A model generated the notes under the pieces. That model had not been told where the DNA came from. It searched no databases and was given only the letters and a program-made list of their open reading frames with translations. 64,000 nt of DNA from Actinomycetota bacterium. GTDB taxonomy: Bacteria > Actinomycetota > Geothermincolia > Geothermincolales > RBG-13-55-18. This document shows, piece after piece, positions 16,729-25,205 of the stretch. Each line of letters opens with the position of its first letter. The stretch's first letter is position 1. The DNA lies in contig JABLXL010000002.1 in NCBI GenBank assembly GCA_013178005.1, positions 79,220 to 143,219 of the forward strand, read 5' to 3'. Both the position numbers and the translations under genes were made by a program.

Positions 16729-18666
16729 ATGGCAGAACTGGAGGAAATGACGGCGTGCGAAGCCACGCTGGAAATGCTTAGAAAAGCCAAGGAGGAGGGG
16801 CAGGAGACCGCCTTCGACCGCGTGCAGCAGCAGAAAGGGTGCGCCTTCGGAGAGGCGGGAAGCTGCTGCCGCATCTGCAACATGGGACCCTGCCGTATCA
16901 ACCCCAAGAAGCCCGACGAGAGCCGGGGGGTATGCGGAGCCAACATCGACACCATCGTGGCGCGCAACTTCGCGCGCATGGTGGCGGGGGGTTCCTCCGC
17001 CCACTCCGACCACGGGCGAGCGGTGGCCGAGACCCTGATCATGGCCGCCAAGGGCGAGACGACGGACTACCAGATCAAGGACCGTGTCAAGCTCCTGGAG
17101 GTGGCGGCGGACCTGGACATCGAGATCGGCGACAGGGACATCAACGACATCGCCCTGGAGGTGGGCGAGCGATGCCTGGCCATGTTCGGGCAGCAGGAGG
17201 GCGAGCTGGCCTTCGCCCTGCGGGCGCCCGAGAAGCGCAAGGAGATATGGCGCCAGCGCGGGGTCTTCCCGCGCGGCATCGACCGCGAGGTGGTGGAGGT
17301 CATGCACCGCACCTCCATCGGGGTCGACCAGGACTATGAGAACATCCTCAAGGGCGCCGAGCGCTGCGCGCTTTCCGATGGGTGGGGCGGCTCCATGATC
17401 GGCACCGAGCTGCAGGACATCCTCTTCCAGACCCCGGTGCCCCTGGAGAGCAAGATCAACCTGGGCGTGCTCAAGGAGGACGAGGTCAACATCATCGTCC
17501 ACGGGCACGAGCCCATCCTCTCGGAGATGATCGTGCTCGCCGCCAGCCTGCCGGAGATGCAGGAGAAGGCGGAGAAGGTGGGCGCCAAGGGGATCAACCT
17601 CTCGGGCATCTGCTGCACCGCCAACGAGGTGCTCACCCGCCACGGGGTGCCCATCGCCGGCAACGTGCTGCAGCAGGAGCTGGCCCTCTTGACCGGTGCG
17701 GTGGAGGCCATGGTGGTGGACGTGCAGTGCGTGTACCAGGGCATCGGGCAGATAGCCAGTTGCCTGCACACCGACATCATCACCACCTCCCCCAAGGCCA
17801 AGATGCCCTACGCGAGGCACATCGAGTTCCACGAGGACCATGCCCTGGACATCGCCAAGGAGATAGTCTCCGCGGCCATCGACAACTTCCCCAAGCGAGG
17901 CAAGGTGAGCATCCCCGAAAACACGGAGTCGCTCATCGCCGGCTTCAACCACGAGTACATCAATTACATGCTGGGCGGGAAGTACCGCGCCTCCTACCGC
18001 CCCCTGAACGACGCCATCATCGACGGCCGCATCCGCGGCGTGGTGGGCGTGGTGGGCTGCAACAACCCCCGCGTCAAGCACGACGACATCCACGTCAGGG
18101 TGACCAGGGAGCTCATCGCCAACGGCTGCCTGGTGGTTATGACCGGATGCGCCGCGCAGTCGGTGGCCAAGGCGGGGCTCATGCTCCCCGAGGTGGCGCG
18201 CGAGATCTGCCCCCAGGGACTGTGGGAGGTCTGCGAGGCGGTGGGAATACCGCCGGTGCTCCACGCCGGTTCATGCGTGGACAACAGCCGCATCCTCATG
18301 TCCCTCACCGCCATGGTGCAGGAGGGCGGCCTGGGCGACGACATCAGCGACCTGCCGGCGGCGGGTTGCGCTCCGGAGTGGATGAGCGAGAAGGCCATCT
18401 CCATCGGAGAGTACTTCGTGGTTTCTGGAGCGGCCGTGGTCTTCGGAGTGAGCTGGCCCACCCTGGGCTCGAAGAACGTGACCGAACACCTGTTCGAGAA
18501 GTACAACGAGATATACAAGAACAGCTGGCACTTCGAGCCGGACCCGGAGAAGATGGTGGGCAAGCTCCTCACCCTCATCGATAGCAAGCGCGAGGCCCTG
18601 GGCATATCCGCCAAGCGCGAGAGGGTGCTCTACGACATGGCCATGAGGAGGGAGTTGGAGATCTAA
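16729..18666 (+). CDS. acsA: Ni-dependent carbon monoxide dehydrogenase catalytic subunit
   Basis: 645 residues. It reduces CO2 to CO at the Ni-Fe-S C-cluster and delivers CO to AcsB. The N-terminal cysteines C38 and C46 (D-cluster) and C47, C50, C55 and C69 (B-cluster) have exactly the spacing of Moorella CODH. Later conserved segments include GICCTANEV, VQCVYQG and VGVVGCNNPR, plus MTGCAAQS, consistent with C-cluster ligation. ATG preceded by GGAGGAAC. Its stop overlaps the acsB start by one base (TAATG), so the two subunits are probably translationally coupled, in keeping with the CODH/ACS complex. Also known as cooS in stand-alone enzymes. Confidence 0.96.
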   Translation: MAELEEMTACEATLEMLRKAKEEGQETAFDRVQQQKGCAFGEAGSCCRICNMGPCRINPKKPDESRGVCGANIDTIVARNFARMVAGGSSAHSDHGRAVAETLIMAAKGETTDYQIKDRVKLLEVAADLDIEIGDRDINDIALEVGERCLAMFGQQEGELAFALRAPEKRKEIWRQRGVFPRGIDREVVEVMHRTSIGVDQDYENILKGAERCALSDGWGGSMIGTELQDILFQTPVPLESKINLGVLKEDEVNIIVHGHEPILSEMIVLAASLPEMQEKAEKVGAKGINLSGICCTANEVLTRHGVPIAGNVLQQELALLTGAVEAMVVDVQCVYQGIGQIASCLHTDIITTSPKAKMPYARHIEFHEDHALDIAKEIVSAAIDNFPKRGKVSIPENTESLIAGFNHEYINYMLGGKYRASYRPLNDAIIDGRIRGVVGVVGCNNPRVKHDDIHVRVTRELIANGCLVVMTGCAAQSVAKAGLMLPEVAREICPQGLWEVCEAVGIPPVLHAGSCVDNSRILMSLTAMVQEGGLGDDISDLPAAGCAPEWMSEKAISIGEYFVVSGAAVVFGVSWPTLGSKNVTEHLFEKYNEIYKNSWHFEPDPEKMVGKLLTLIDSKREALGISAKRERVLYDMAMRRELEI

Positions 18667-20852
18667 TGAGTAGGATAATCGCAACCGCGGCAATCAAGGG
18701 GGCCTACAAGGAGGTGGCCGAGGCCGAGCGCGTGTTCAACGAGACGCTCGAGTCCGCCGGCGCCACCGCGAAGGTGGAGCTCCCCAACACGGGCTATTAC
18801 CTGCCCATCATCTACGCCCTCACCGGCCACAAGGTGGAGAAGGTGGAGGACATGGCCAAGGCCCTGGAGCTGGCCAAGGACCTGTTGCCGCCCGTGCCGA
18901 AGGCAAGGCACTGGGTGCCCTACCTGGGGCACGCCCTGGACGCGGGCATCGCCACCCTCTTCGCCGGGGAGATCATCGAGGGATGCAAGTACGTCACCAA
19001 CCCCCCCGTGGATGACCTCTGGCTGGGGGCGGCCGACGACGTGATCATGCGCGAGCGCGGGGTGGAATTCGTGGACGGTTCCGCCCCCGGGTTCTGCGCC
19101 CTGGTGGGCCGCGCCTCCACGCCGGAGATGGCGGACCAGATCGTGGTGGAGCTGCTGCAGAAGAACCTCTACGTGTGGATCTCCGGCCACGTGGACGGAG
19201 AGAGCATCGCCGAGCAGCTCCAGCAGGTGGACCGCCAGCTCGGTTGGGACACCCGCATCGTGCCCTACGGCAAGGAGATGTCCTCCGCGGTGTACTCACT
19301 GGGGTTCGCCGCCCGCGCCGCCATGTCCTTCGGCGGCGCCCAGCCCGGCGATTTCACCAAGATCCTGCGCTACAACAAGAACCGCATCTTCGCCTTCGTG
19401 CTGGCGCTGGACTACGTGGACGAGCAGAAGTACGCCTACGCGGCGGGGGCCATAAACTACGGCTTCCCCACCATCGCCAACACCAAGATCCCGGACATTC
19501 TCCCCACCGGAGTGTGCACCTACGAGCACGTGGTGGGAAGCGTCCCCGAGGAGGAGATCGTCCAGAAGTGCGTGGAGGTAAGGGGCCTCAAGATCCAGAT
19601 CGCCGAGATCCCCATCCCCATGGCCTACGGCCCCGCCTTCGAGGGCGAGGTCATCCGCAAGGACGACATGTACGTCCAGTTCGGCGGGAACATCACCCCC
19701 GCCTTCGAGTACGTGACCATGCGGGAGATGGACGAGATCACCGACGGCGTCATCGAGGTGGTGGGTCCGGAGATCGACGACGTCAACGAGGGCGACGCCC
19801 TGCCCCTGGGCATCGTGGTGGAGGTGGCCGGGCGCAAGATGCAGGAGGACTTCGAGTCCATCCTTGAGCGCCAGATCCACCACCTCATCAACGGCGCCGA
19901 GGGCATCTGGCACATGGGCCAGCGCGACATCGTGTGGACGCGCATCTCCAAGAAGGCCCAGGCCAAGGGGTTCAAGATCCGCCACTACGGCGAGATCATC
20001 CACGCCAAGCTGATCAACGACTTCCCCTCCATCGTGGACAAGGTGCAGGTGACCATCTACACCAACCCCGAGGACGTGGAGAAGTGGCTGGCCACGGCGC
20101 GCCAGGCCTACCGTTACCGCGACGAGAAGACGGCGGGGATGACCGATGAGTCGGTGGACACCTTCTACTCCTGCACCCTGTGCCAGTCCTTCGCCCCCAC
20201 CCACGTGTGCATCATCTCGCCCCAGAGGCTGGGGCTGTGCGGCGCCTACAACTGGCTGGACGGCAAGGCCGCCTACGAGATCGACCCCACCGGACCCAAC
20301 CAGCCGGTGAAGAAGGGAGACTGCACCGATCCGGTGAAGGGCGAATGGCCGGCCATCAGCGAGTTCGTGAAGGAGAAGTCCGGCGGCAACGTGGAGAACG
20401 TCAAGATGTACACCATGATGGAGGACCCCATGACCTCGTGCGGGTGCTTCGAGTGCATCGTGGCCTTCCTGCCCATGTGCAACGGGGTGATGATCGTCAA
20501 CCGCGAGTATTCGGGGATGACCCCGAGCGGCATGCCCTTCTCCACCCTTGCCAACTCGGTGGGCGGCGGCAACGTCACCCCCGGGTTCATCGGCATCGGC
20601 AAGGTGTACATCACCTCCAAGAAGTTCATCTCCGCGGACGGGGGCTTCAAGCGCATCGTGTGGATGCCCAAGGAGCTCAAGGAGACCCTCAAGGAGCAGC
20701 TGGAGAAGCGCTGCCAGGACGATGACGTCAACGACCCGGACTTCATCAACAAGATCGCCGACGAGGATGTGGGCACCAGCGAGGAGGAGATCCTCCCCTG
20801 GCTGGAGGAGAAGGGACATCCCGCCCTCACCATGGACCCGATGCTGATGTAG
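18666..20852 (+). CDS. acsB: Acetyl-CoA synthase subunit of CODH/ACS
   Basis: 728 residues, matching the full-length bacterial ACS (archaeal CdhC is shorter). It condenses CO, the corrinoid methyl group and CoA into acetyl-CoA at the Ni-Ni-Fe4S4 A-cluster. The A-cluster cysteines are all present: C503, C506, C515, C525, and the C-G-C pair C592 and C594, each exactly three positions below the Moorella numbering. The N-terminal region is the CO-tunnel and CODH-contact domain. The ATG overlaps the acsA stop. A strong GC hairpin follows directly after its stop, before acsC. Confidence 0.97.
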   Translation: MSRIIATAAIKGAYKEVAEAERVFNETLESAGATAKVELPNTGYYLPIIYALTGHKVEKVEDMAKALELAKDLLPPVPKARHWVPYLGHALDAGIATLFAGEIIEGCKYVTNPPVDDLWLGAADDVIMRERGVEFVDGSAPGFCALVGRASTPEMADQIVVELLQKNLYVWISGHVDGESIAEQLQQVDRQLGWDTRIVPYGKEMSSAVYSLGFAARAAMSFGGAQPGDFTKILRYNKNRIFAFVLALDYVDEQKYAYAAGAINYGFPTIANTKIPDILPTGVCTYEHVVGSVPEEEIVQKCVEVRGLKIQIAEIPIPMAYGPAFEGEVIRKDDMYVQFGGNITPAFEYVTMREMDEITDGVIEVVGPEIDDVNEGDALPLGIVVEVAGRKMQEDFESILERQIHHLINGAEGIWHMGQRDIVWTRISKKAQAKGFKIRHYGEIIHAKLINDFPSIVDKVQVTIYTNPEDVEKWLATARQAYRYRDEKTAGMTDESVDTFYSCTLCQSFAPTHVCIISPQRLGLCGAYNWLDGKAAYEIDPTGPNQPVKKGDCTDPVKGEWPAISEFVKEKSGGNVENVKMYTMMEDPMTSCGCFECIVAFLPMCNGVMIVNREYSGMTPSGMPFSTLANSVGGGNVTPGFIGIGKVYITSKKFISADGGFKRIVWMPKELKETLKEQLEKRCQDDDVNDPDFINKIADEDVGTSEEEILPWLEEKGHPALTMDPMLM

Positions 20853-20854
20853 GA

Positions 20855-20879
20855 AAGAGGGGGGCGCGTCCCCCCTCTT
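20855..20879 (+). promoter_or_regulatory. Strong stem-loop after acsB
   Basis: AAGAGGGGGG (20855-20864) pairs with CCCCCCTCTT (20870-20879) around the loop CGCGT. The stem begins two bases after the acsB stop. CTTGCG follows instead of a clear T-tract, so it may be a weak terminator or a processing/protection hairpin separating acsB from acsC. Confidence 0.6.
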
Positions 20880-20932
20880 CTTGCGACATAACGAGGTGGG
20901 AATACCGCTGATCAAGTAGGAAGGAGAAGGAG

Positions 20933-22282
20933 ATGGGACTTTCGGGCTTGGATATCTTCAAGAAGCTACCCAAGACCAATTGCAAGGAATGCGGCTTCCC
21001 GACCTGCCTCGCCTTCGCCATGAAGCTGGCGGCGGGACAGACGGCTCTCGACGAATGTCCCTACGTGACGGACGAGGTAAGGGCGGAGCTGGCCGAGGCC
21101 AGCGCCCCTCCCATCCGCGGGGTCACCGTCGGAGTGGGGGATGAGGCCTTCAAGGTGGGCGAGGAGCTGGTGCTCTTCCGCCACGAGAAGACCTTCTTCA
21201 ACCCCGCGGTCCTGGGCGTCTTGGTTAGCGACGACATGGACGACGCCAAGGTGGACGAGCTCTTGAAGCAGGCGAATGAGTGCGAGCACGAGCGCGTGGG
21301 CGTGATCCTCAAGGTAGGAGCCATCGCCGTAAAGGCCGCCTCCGGTGACGCAGGCAAGTTCAAGGCCCTGGTGGAGAAGGTGAAGGGCGCCACCGCCAAG
21401 CCCCTCATCCTCATGGCCGAGGACGTGGAAGTGATGAAGGCGGGAGTGGAGGCCGCGGGGGATTCCCGGCCGCTGCTCTATGCCGCCACCGAGGCCAACG
21501 CCGACGCCATGGGCGCGCTGGCGAAAGAGAAGGAGCTCCCCCTGGCGGTGAAGGCGGAGGACCTGGACAAGCTGGCGGAGCTCTCGGAGAAGCTCACCGG
21601 CATGGGGCTCAAGGACCTGGTGCTCGACCCCGCGCCGCGCAAGCCGGGGGAGACCTTCAAGGACCTGGTGGCCATCCGCAGGGCGGCCCTCAACCAGAAG
21701 TTCGCCGCCTTCGGGTTCCCCACCATCACCTTCCCCTGCGAGGAGACGGACGACGAGCTCTACGAGACCGCCCTGGCGGCGATGTACATCTGCAAGTACG
21801 GAGGCATCGTGGTGCTATCCCATGCCGAGCAGTGGAGGATGTATCCACTGCTGGTGCTGGGACTGAACATATATACCGACCCCCAGCGCCCCATGGCCGT
21901 GGACTCCAAGTTCTACGAGATCGGGGCCCCGGACGAGAACAGCCCGGTGCTGGTGACCACCAACTTCTCCCTCACCTACTTCATCGTCTCCGGCGAGATC
22001 GAGGGGAGCAAGATCCCGGCCTGGCTGGGCGTGGTGGACGTGGACGGGCAGTCGGTGCTCACCGCTTGGGCGGCGGGCAAGTTCGTGCCCGAGACCATCG
22101 CCAAGTTCATCAATACCTCGGGCATCGCGGACAAGGTAAAGCACCGCAAGCTGATCATCCCCGGCTACGTGGCCCAGATCTCGGGCGAGCTTGAGGAGGA
22201 GCTGCCCGACTGGGAGATCGTCATCGGCACTCGTGAGGCCGCGGACATCCCGGCCTTCCTGCGCCAGTTCTCCACCACTTGA
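20933..22282 (+). CDS. acsC: CODH/ACS corrinoid iron-sulfur protein, large subunit
   Basis: 449 residues. The N-terminal 4Fe-4S domain has C17, C20, C25 and C42 (NCKECGFPTC then ECPY), the cluster that feeds the low-potential electron to cobalt. A TIM barrel and a C-terminal cobalamin-binding Rossmann-like domain follow; the cobamide is held base-off, so no DxHxxG motif is expected or seen. It pairs with AcsD as the methyl carrier and is the target of AcsV and AcsE. ATG preceded by AAGGAGAAGGAG. Known as CdhE in archaea. Length is typical. Confidence 0.95.
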   Translation: MGLSGLDIFKKLPKTNCKECGFPTCLAFAMKLAAGQTALDECPYVTDEVRAELAEASAPPIRGVTVGVGDEAFKVGEELVLFRHEKTFFNPAVLGVLVSDDMDDAKVDELLKQANECEHERVGVILKVGAIAVKAASGDAGKFKALVEKVKGATAKPLILMAEDVEVMKAGVEAAGDSRPLLYAATEANADAMGALAKEKELPLAVKAEDLDKLAELSEKLTGMGLKDLVLDPAPRKPGETFKDLVAIRRAALNQKFAAFGFPTITFPCEETDDELYETALAAMYICKYGGIVVLSHAEQWRMYPLLVLGLNIYTDPQRPMAVDSKFYEIGAPDENSPVLVTTNFSLTYFIVSGEIEGSKIPAWLGVVDVDGQSVLTAWAAGKFVPETIAKFINTSGIADKVKHRKLIIPGYVAQISGELEEELPDWEIVIGTREAADIPAFLRQFSTT

Positions 22283-22346
22283 GCTCGGGCTCGTGGCGGG
22301 AGCGCCATGGCCGGCGAGCATGTAGCCGCCAAGTCGGGGCTAGGAC

Positions 22347-22366
22347 CATGCCGCCGGCCGGGCATG
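22347..22366 (+). promoter_or_regulatory. Stem-loop between acsC and metV
   Basis: CATGCC (22347-22352) pairs with GGCATG (22361-22366), with a GC-rich eight-base interior that can pair further. It is one of several hairpins placed between cistrons of this cluster. Confidence 0.4.
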
Positions 22367-22412
22367 CGATATAGACGCAGAACGATCACAGTACGGAGGA
22401 GGAACGCGAAAG

Positions 22413-23078
22413 ATGATCATCACCACATCGAAGCCCTTCGAGGAGGTGCTCAAGGAACTCGAGGGCCAGGACAAGGTGTTCATCGTCGGCTGCGGCTCAT
22501 GCGCCACCACCTGCGAGACGGGTGGGGAGCCGCAGGTGGCCGAGATGAAGGCCAAGCTCGAGGCGGAGGGAAAGACGGTGACCGGCACCGTCGTTTACGA
22601 GGAAGTCTGCCACGAGCTCAACACCAAGCGGAAGTTCCGCGAGAACAAGGAAGCGGTGGAGGCCGCCGACGGCTTCCTGGTCATGTGCTGCGGGGCGGGT
22701 TGCCAGTCGGTGCGCGAGGCTACCGAGAAGGAAGTGCATCCTGCCTGCGACACCGTGTTCCTGGGCAACATCCTGCGCCAGGGGCAGTTCGTGGAGAAGT
22801 GTTCCCTGTGCGGTGACTGCGTGCTCGAGGACTTCGGGGCGATCTGCCCCGTGACCCGTTGCCACAAGGGCATCCTCAACGGACCCTGTGGCGGCACCGA
22901 CGAGGGCAAGTGCGAGACGGACAAGGAAAAGGACTGCGGCTGGACCCTCATCTACAACCAGCTTGAGAAGTTGGGCAAGCTCGACCGTTTCAAGCGCATC
23001 TACGGCCTCAAGAACTGGCAGGCGAGCATGAAGCCGGGCCGGGTGATCTTCGAGCGCAAGGGCGAAGGGGGTGAATAG
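22413..23078 (+). CDS. metV: MetV: zinc-binding subunit of methylene-THF reductase
   Basis: 221 residues, matching the 'methylenetetrahydrofolate reductase C-terminal domain-containing' MetV family. It is cysteine-rich: VGCGSCATTC near the start, EEVCHEL, MCCGAGC, then CSLCGDC, CPVTRC, GPCGG and a final C before DCGW. MetV partners with the flavoprotein MetF in acetogens and helps transfer electrons for reduction of methylene-THF to methyl-THF. ATG preceded by GGAGGAACG. The stop falls one base before the metF ATG (an alternative GTG would overlap), strongly suggesting a MetVF complex. No RnfC2, HdrA or MvhD partner gene is adjacent, so the physiological electron donor cannot be read from context. 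Confidence 0.92.
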   Translation: MIITTSKPFEEVLKELEGQDKVFIVGCGSCATTCETGGEPQVAEMKAKLEAEGKTVTGTVVYEEVCHELNTKRKFRENKEAVEAADGFLVMCCGAGCQSVREATEKEVHPACDTVFLGNILRQGQFVEKCSLCGDCVLEDFGAICPVTRCHKGILNGPCGGTDEGKCETDKEKDCGWTLIYNQLEKLGKLDRFKRIYGLKNWQASMKPGRVIFERKGEGGE

Positions 23079-23079
23079 C

Positions 23080-24009
23080 ATGACTCTGCTTTTCGACAAA
23101 CACGCCAAGCCCAGCATCCAGGAGGTCATGGAGTCCGGCAAGTTCCTCATCACCGGCGAGATCGGGCCCCCAAAGGGCACGGACATCGACGAGATGATCC
23201 ACCACATCGACCTGCTCAAGGACAAGGTCCATGCCATGAACATCACCGACAACCAGTCCTCGGTGATGCGCTATCCCTCCCTGGGCACGGCCCTGATCAT
23301 CCTGGAGCGCGGTGGTGAGCCCAACCTGCAGGTCACCTGCCGCGATCGCAATCGCCTGGCCATCGAGGCCGACCTGCTCTTCGCCTACACCCGCGGCGTG
23401 CGCAGCGTGCTCTGCCTCACAGGGGATTCCGTCCCCGTGGGAGACCACAAGGAGGCCAAGGGCGTCTTCGATTGCGAGAGCGTGCAGCTCCTGCAGATCA
23501 TCCGCAACATGGAGGAGGGCCGTGACTCGGGCGGCAACGAGCTGCAGGGCGGCGTGAAGTTCTACAAAGGCGCCATCGTCACCCCTGAGGCCGACCCCAT
23601 CGAGCCCCAGATGCTCAAGTTCGAGAAGAAGATCGAGGCGGGGGCGCAGTGGTTCCAGACCCAGGCCGTCTATGACATGGACAACTTCAAGCGCTTCATG
23701 GAGAGAGCGCGCAAGATCAACGACAAGGTGAAGATCTGCGCCGGCCTGGTGCTGCTCACCTCCATGGGCGCCATCCGATACATGAACGCCAATGTGCCTG
23801 GTGTATTCGTCCCCGATAACCTGGTCAAGGAGATGGCGGATGCCCCTAAGGGCGAGGCCCTCAACACCGGCATCAGGATCATGGCGCGCCAGATCCGCCA
23901 GTGCATAGACGAAAAGCTCTGCGACGGCGTGCACATCATGGCCATCGGGAAGGAAGATGTCGTTCCCAAGATACTGGAAGAGGCCGGGGTGGACATCACC
24001 AAGATGTAA
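23080..24009 (+). CDS. metF: 5,10-methylene-THF reductase (MetF)
   Basis: 309 residues, FAD-dependent TIM barrel. ITGEIGPPKGTD carries the catalytic Glu region, and ITDNQSSVMRYPS, LQVTCRDRNR (THF-site D/R) and LCLTGDSV are family signatures. It reduces methylene-THF to methyl-THF, the last step of the methyl branch before transfer to the corrinoid protein. I choose the ATG at 23080, spaced correctly from GGGGGTG; a GTG at 23071 overlapping metV is possible. Sits directly after metV. After its stop there is a short gap with a REP-like hairpin. Confidence 0.93.
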   Translation: MTLLFDKHAKPSIQEVMESGKFLITGEIGPPKGTDIDEMIHHIDLLKDKVHAMNITDNQSSVMRYPSLGTALIILERGGEPNLQVTCRDRNRLAIEADLLFAYTRGVRSVLCLTGDSVPVGDHKEAKGVFDCESVQLLQIIRNMEEGRDSGGNELQGGVKFYKGAIVTPEADPIEPQMLKFEKKIEAGAQWFQTQAVYDMDNFKRFMERARKINDKVKICAGLVLLTSMGAIRYMNANVPGVFVPDNLVKEMADAPKGEALNTGIRIMARQIRQCIDEKLCDGVHIMAIGKEDVVPKILEEAGVDITKM

Positions 24010-24053
24010 CACCGAAAGCGATCAGCCGCTATCGGTGACGCATAAAGGGAAAT

Positions 24054-24077
24054 GGGGTCAGGGTAAATCCTGACCCC
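24054..24077. repeat. Isolated REP-like perfect hairpin with GGGGTC arm
   Basis: GGGGTCAGG (24054-24062), loop GTAAAT, CCTGACCCC (24069-24077): nine perfect pairs starting 45 bases after the metF stop. The GGGGTC arm resembles the 3.1-3.5 kb tandem units and RAYT-associated REPs, although a transcriptional role (attenuator between metF and the next gene) is also possible. Confidence 0.6.
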
Positions 24078-24167
24078 ACCCTACGGGGTAAAGGCGAGCG
24101 TCGTTGGCGAGCAGCCGCGCCCCTCGGAGAGGGAACGCGGTGCCGGGGATATGGAGAGGACTTTGGC

Positions 24168-25205
24168 GTGGTGAGCTGGAAGCCTCGTATGATGGCCACG
24201 GCGATAGGAAGCCTGCCGCATACCGACGCCCAAAAGGCCTGCGAGATCACCCTCGAACATCTGCGCGATGCACCGGCATGGCCGCAGCTCCCTCACCGGG
24301 ATTTCCGGGAGAACATGTACGCCCAGTACAGCGAGGGCTTGCCGGGTGTGGTGGTGGATGCGGAGAAGCGCAAGGTCTTTTGCGACACCGCGCGCGACCT
24401 GCTCCCCGCCGTTGAGGAGGTTTTCAGGGCTTCCCTGGAGGGAGACCTCTCAAGGGGGGCCATAGGTGAGCAGTACGCCGCCGGACTCCATGCCTTCGCG
24501 GAGAAAGTGAGGAGGGAGGGGAGAAAGTACCCCCTCCTCAAGGGGCAGGTGACCGGGCCTATCAGCTTCGGTCTCACCGTTCTTGACGAGAATAACCGGC
24601 CCATACTCTACAACGACGATCTTGCCGAGGCCATGGTGAGGCTGCTCAACCTCAAGGCGCGTTGGATGGAGGCGTTTCTGAGGGGAACGGGCGCCGCGGA
24701 GGAGATACTCATCTTCTTCGACGAGCCCTATCTGGTGTCGGTAGGCTCGGCCCTGGTGAGCGTTAGCCCGCGGCAGGTGGTGGACTCCCTGCGCCTTTGC
24801 GGCGATGGATTGACCTGCCTTACCGGGGCGCACTGCTGTGGTAACACCGACTGGCCCCTGCTCTTCCAGGCCGGGGTGCAGGTGGTGAATTTCGACGCCT
24901 ACGGGTATATGGAGAGCATGGCCCTCTACCCTGAGGAGCTGACTTCCTTTCTTGAGGAGGGAGGCGTGTTGGCCTGGGGGCTGGCGGTGAACGATCCTCG
25001 CATCGATTCGGAGACGGTTGACAGCCTGGCCCGACGTTTCGAGGAGGGAGTGGAACTCCTGGCCTCGCGCGGCGTGCCCGGGGAACTCCTGCGGGAACGG
25101 GCGATGATCACGCCCTCCTGTGGGTTGGAAGGGGTTACCACGGCGCAGGCGGAGCGGGCATACGAGATGGTTTCGATGCTGGCCGAGAGATTGCGCCAGG
25201 CATGA
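24168..25205 (+). CDS. Core MetE-type methionine synthase (short, cobalamin-independent fold)
   Basis: 345 residues, about half of classical MetE and lacking its N-terminal THF-binding half. The UROD/MetE C-terminal barrel contains IGSLPHTD near the N-terminus, QVTGP, the zinc ligands H222-x-C224 (AHCCGN) and a late C318 in TPSCGL. Core-MetE proteins of Dehalococcoides and methanogens take methyl from a corrinoid protein rather than methyl-THF polyglutamate; the position between CoFeSP/MetF genes and acsE fits that use, making methionine from the pathway's methyl group. The GTG at 24168 has GGAGAGG eight bases upstream; an ATG at 24189 is less supported. The stop overlaps lipA (ATGA). A UROD-like corrinoid methyltransferase is the alternative. 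Confidence 0.72.
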   Translation: MVSWKPRMMATAIGSLPHTDAQKACEITLEHLRDAPAWPQLPHRDFRENMYAQYSEGLPGVVVDAEKRKVFCDTARDLLPAVEEVFRASLEGDLSRGAIGEQYAAGLHAFAEKVRREGRKYPLLKGQVTGPISFGLTVLDENNRPILYNDDLAEAMVRLLNLKARWMEAFLRGTGAAEEILIFFDEPYLVSVGSALVSVSPRQVVDSLRLCGDGLTCLTGAHCCGNTDWPLLFQAGVQVVNFDAYGYMESMALYPEELTSFLEEGGVLAWGLAVNDPRIDSETVDSLARRFEEGVELLASRGVPGELLRERAMITPSCGLEGVTTAQAERAYEMVSMLAERLRQA

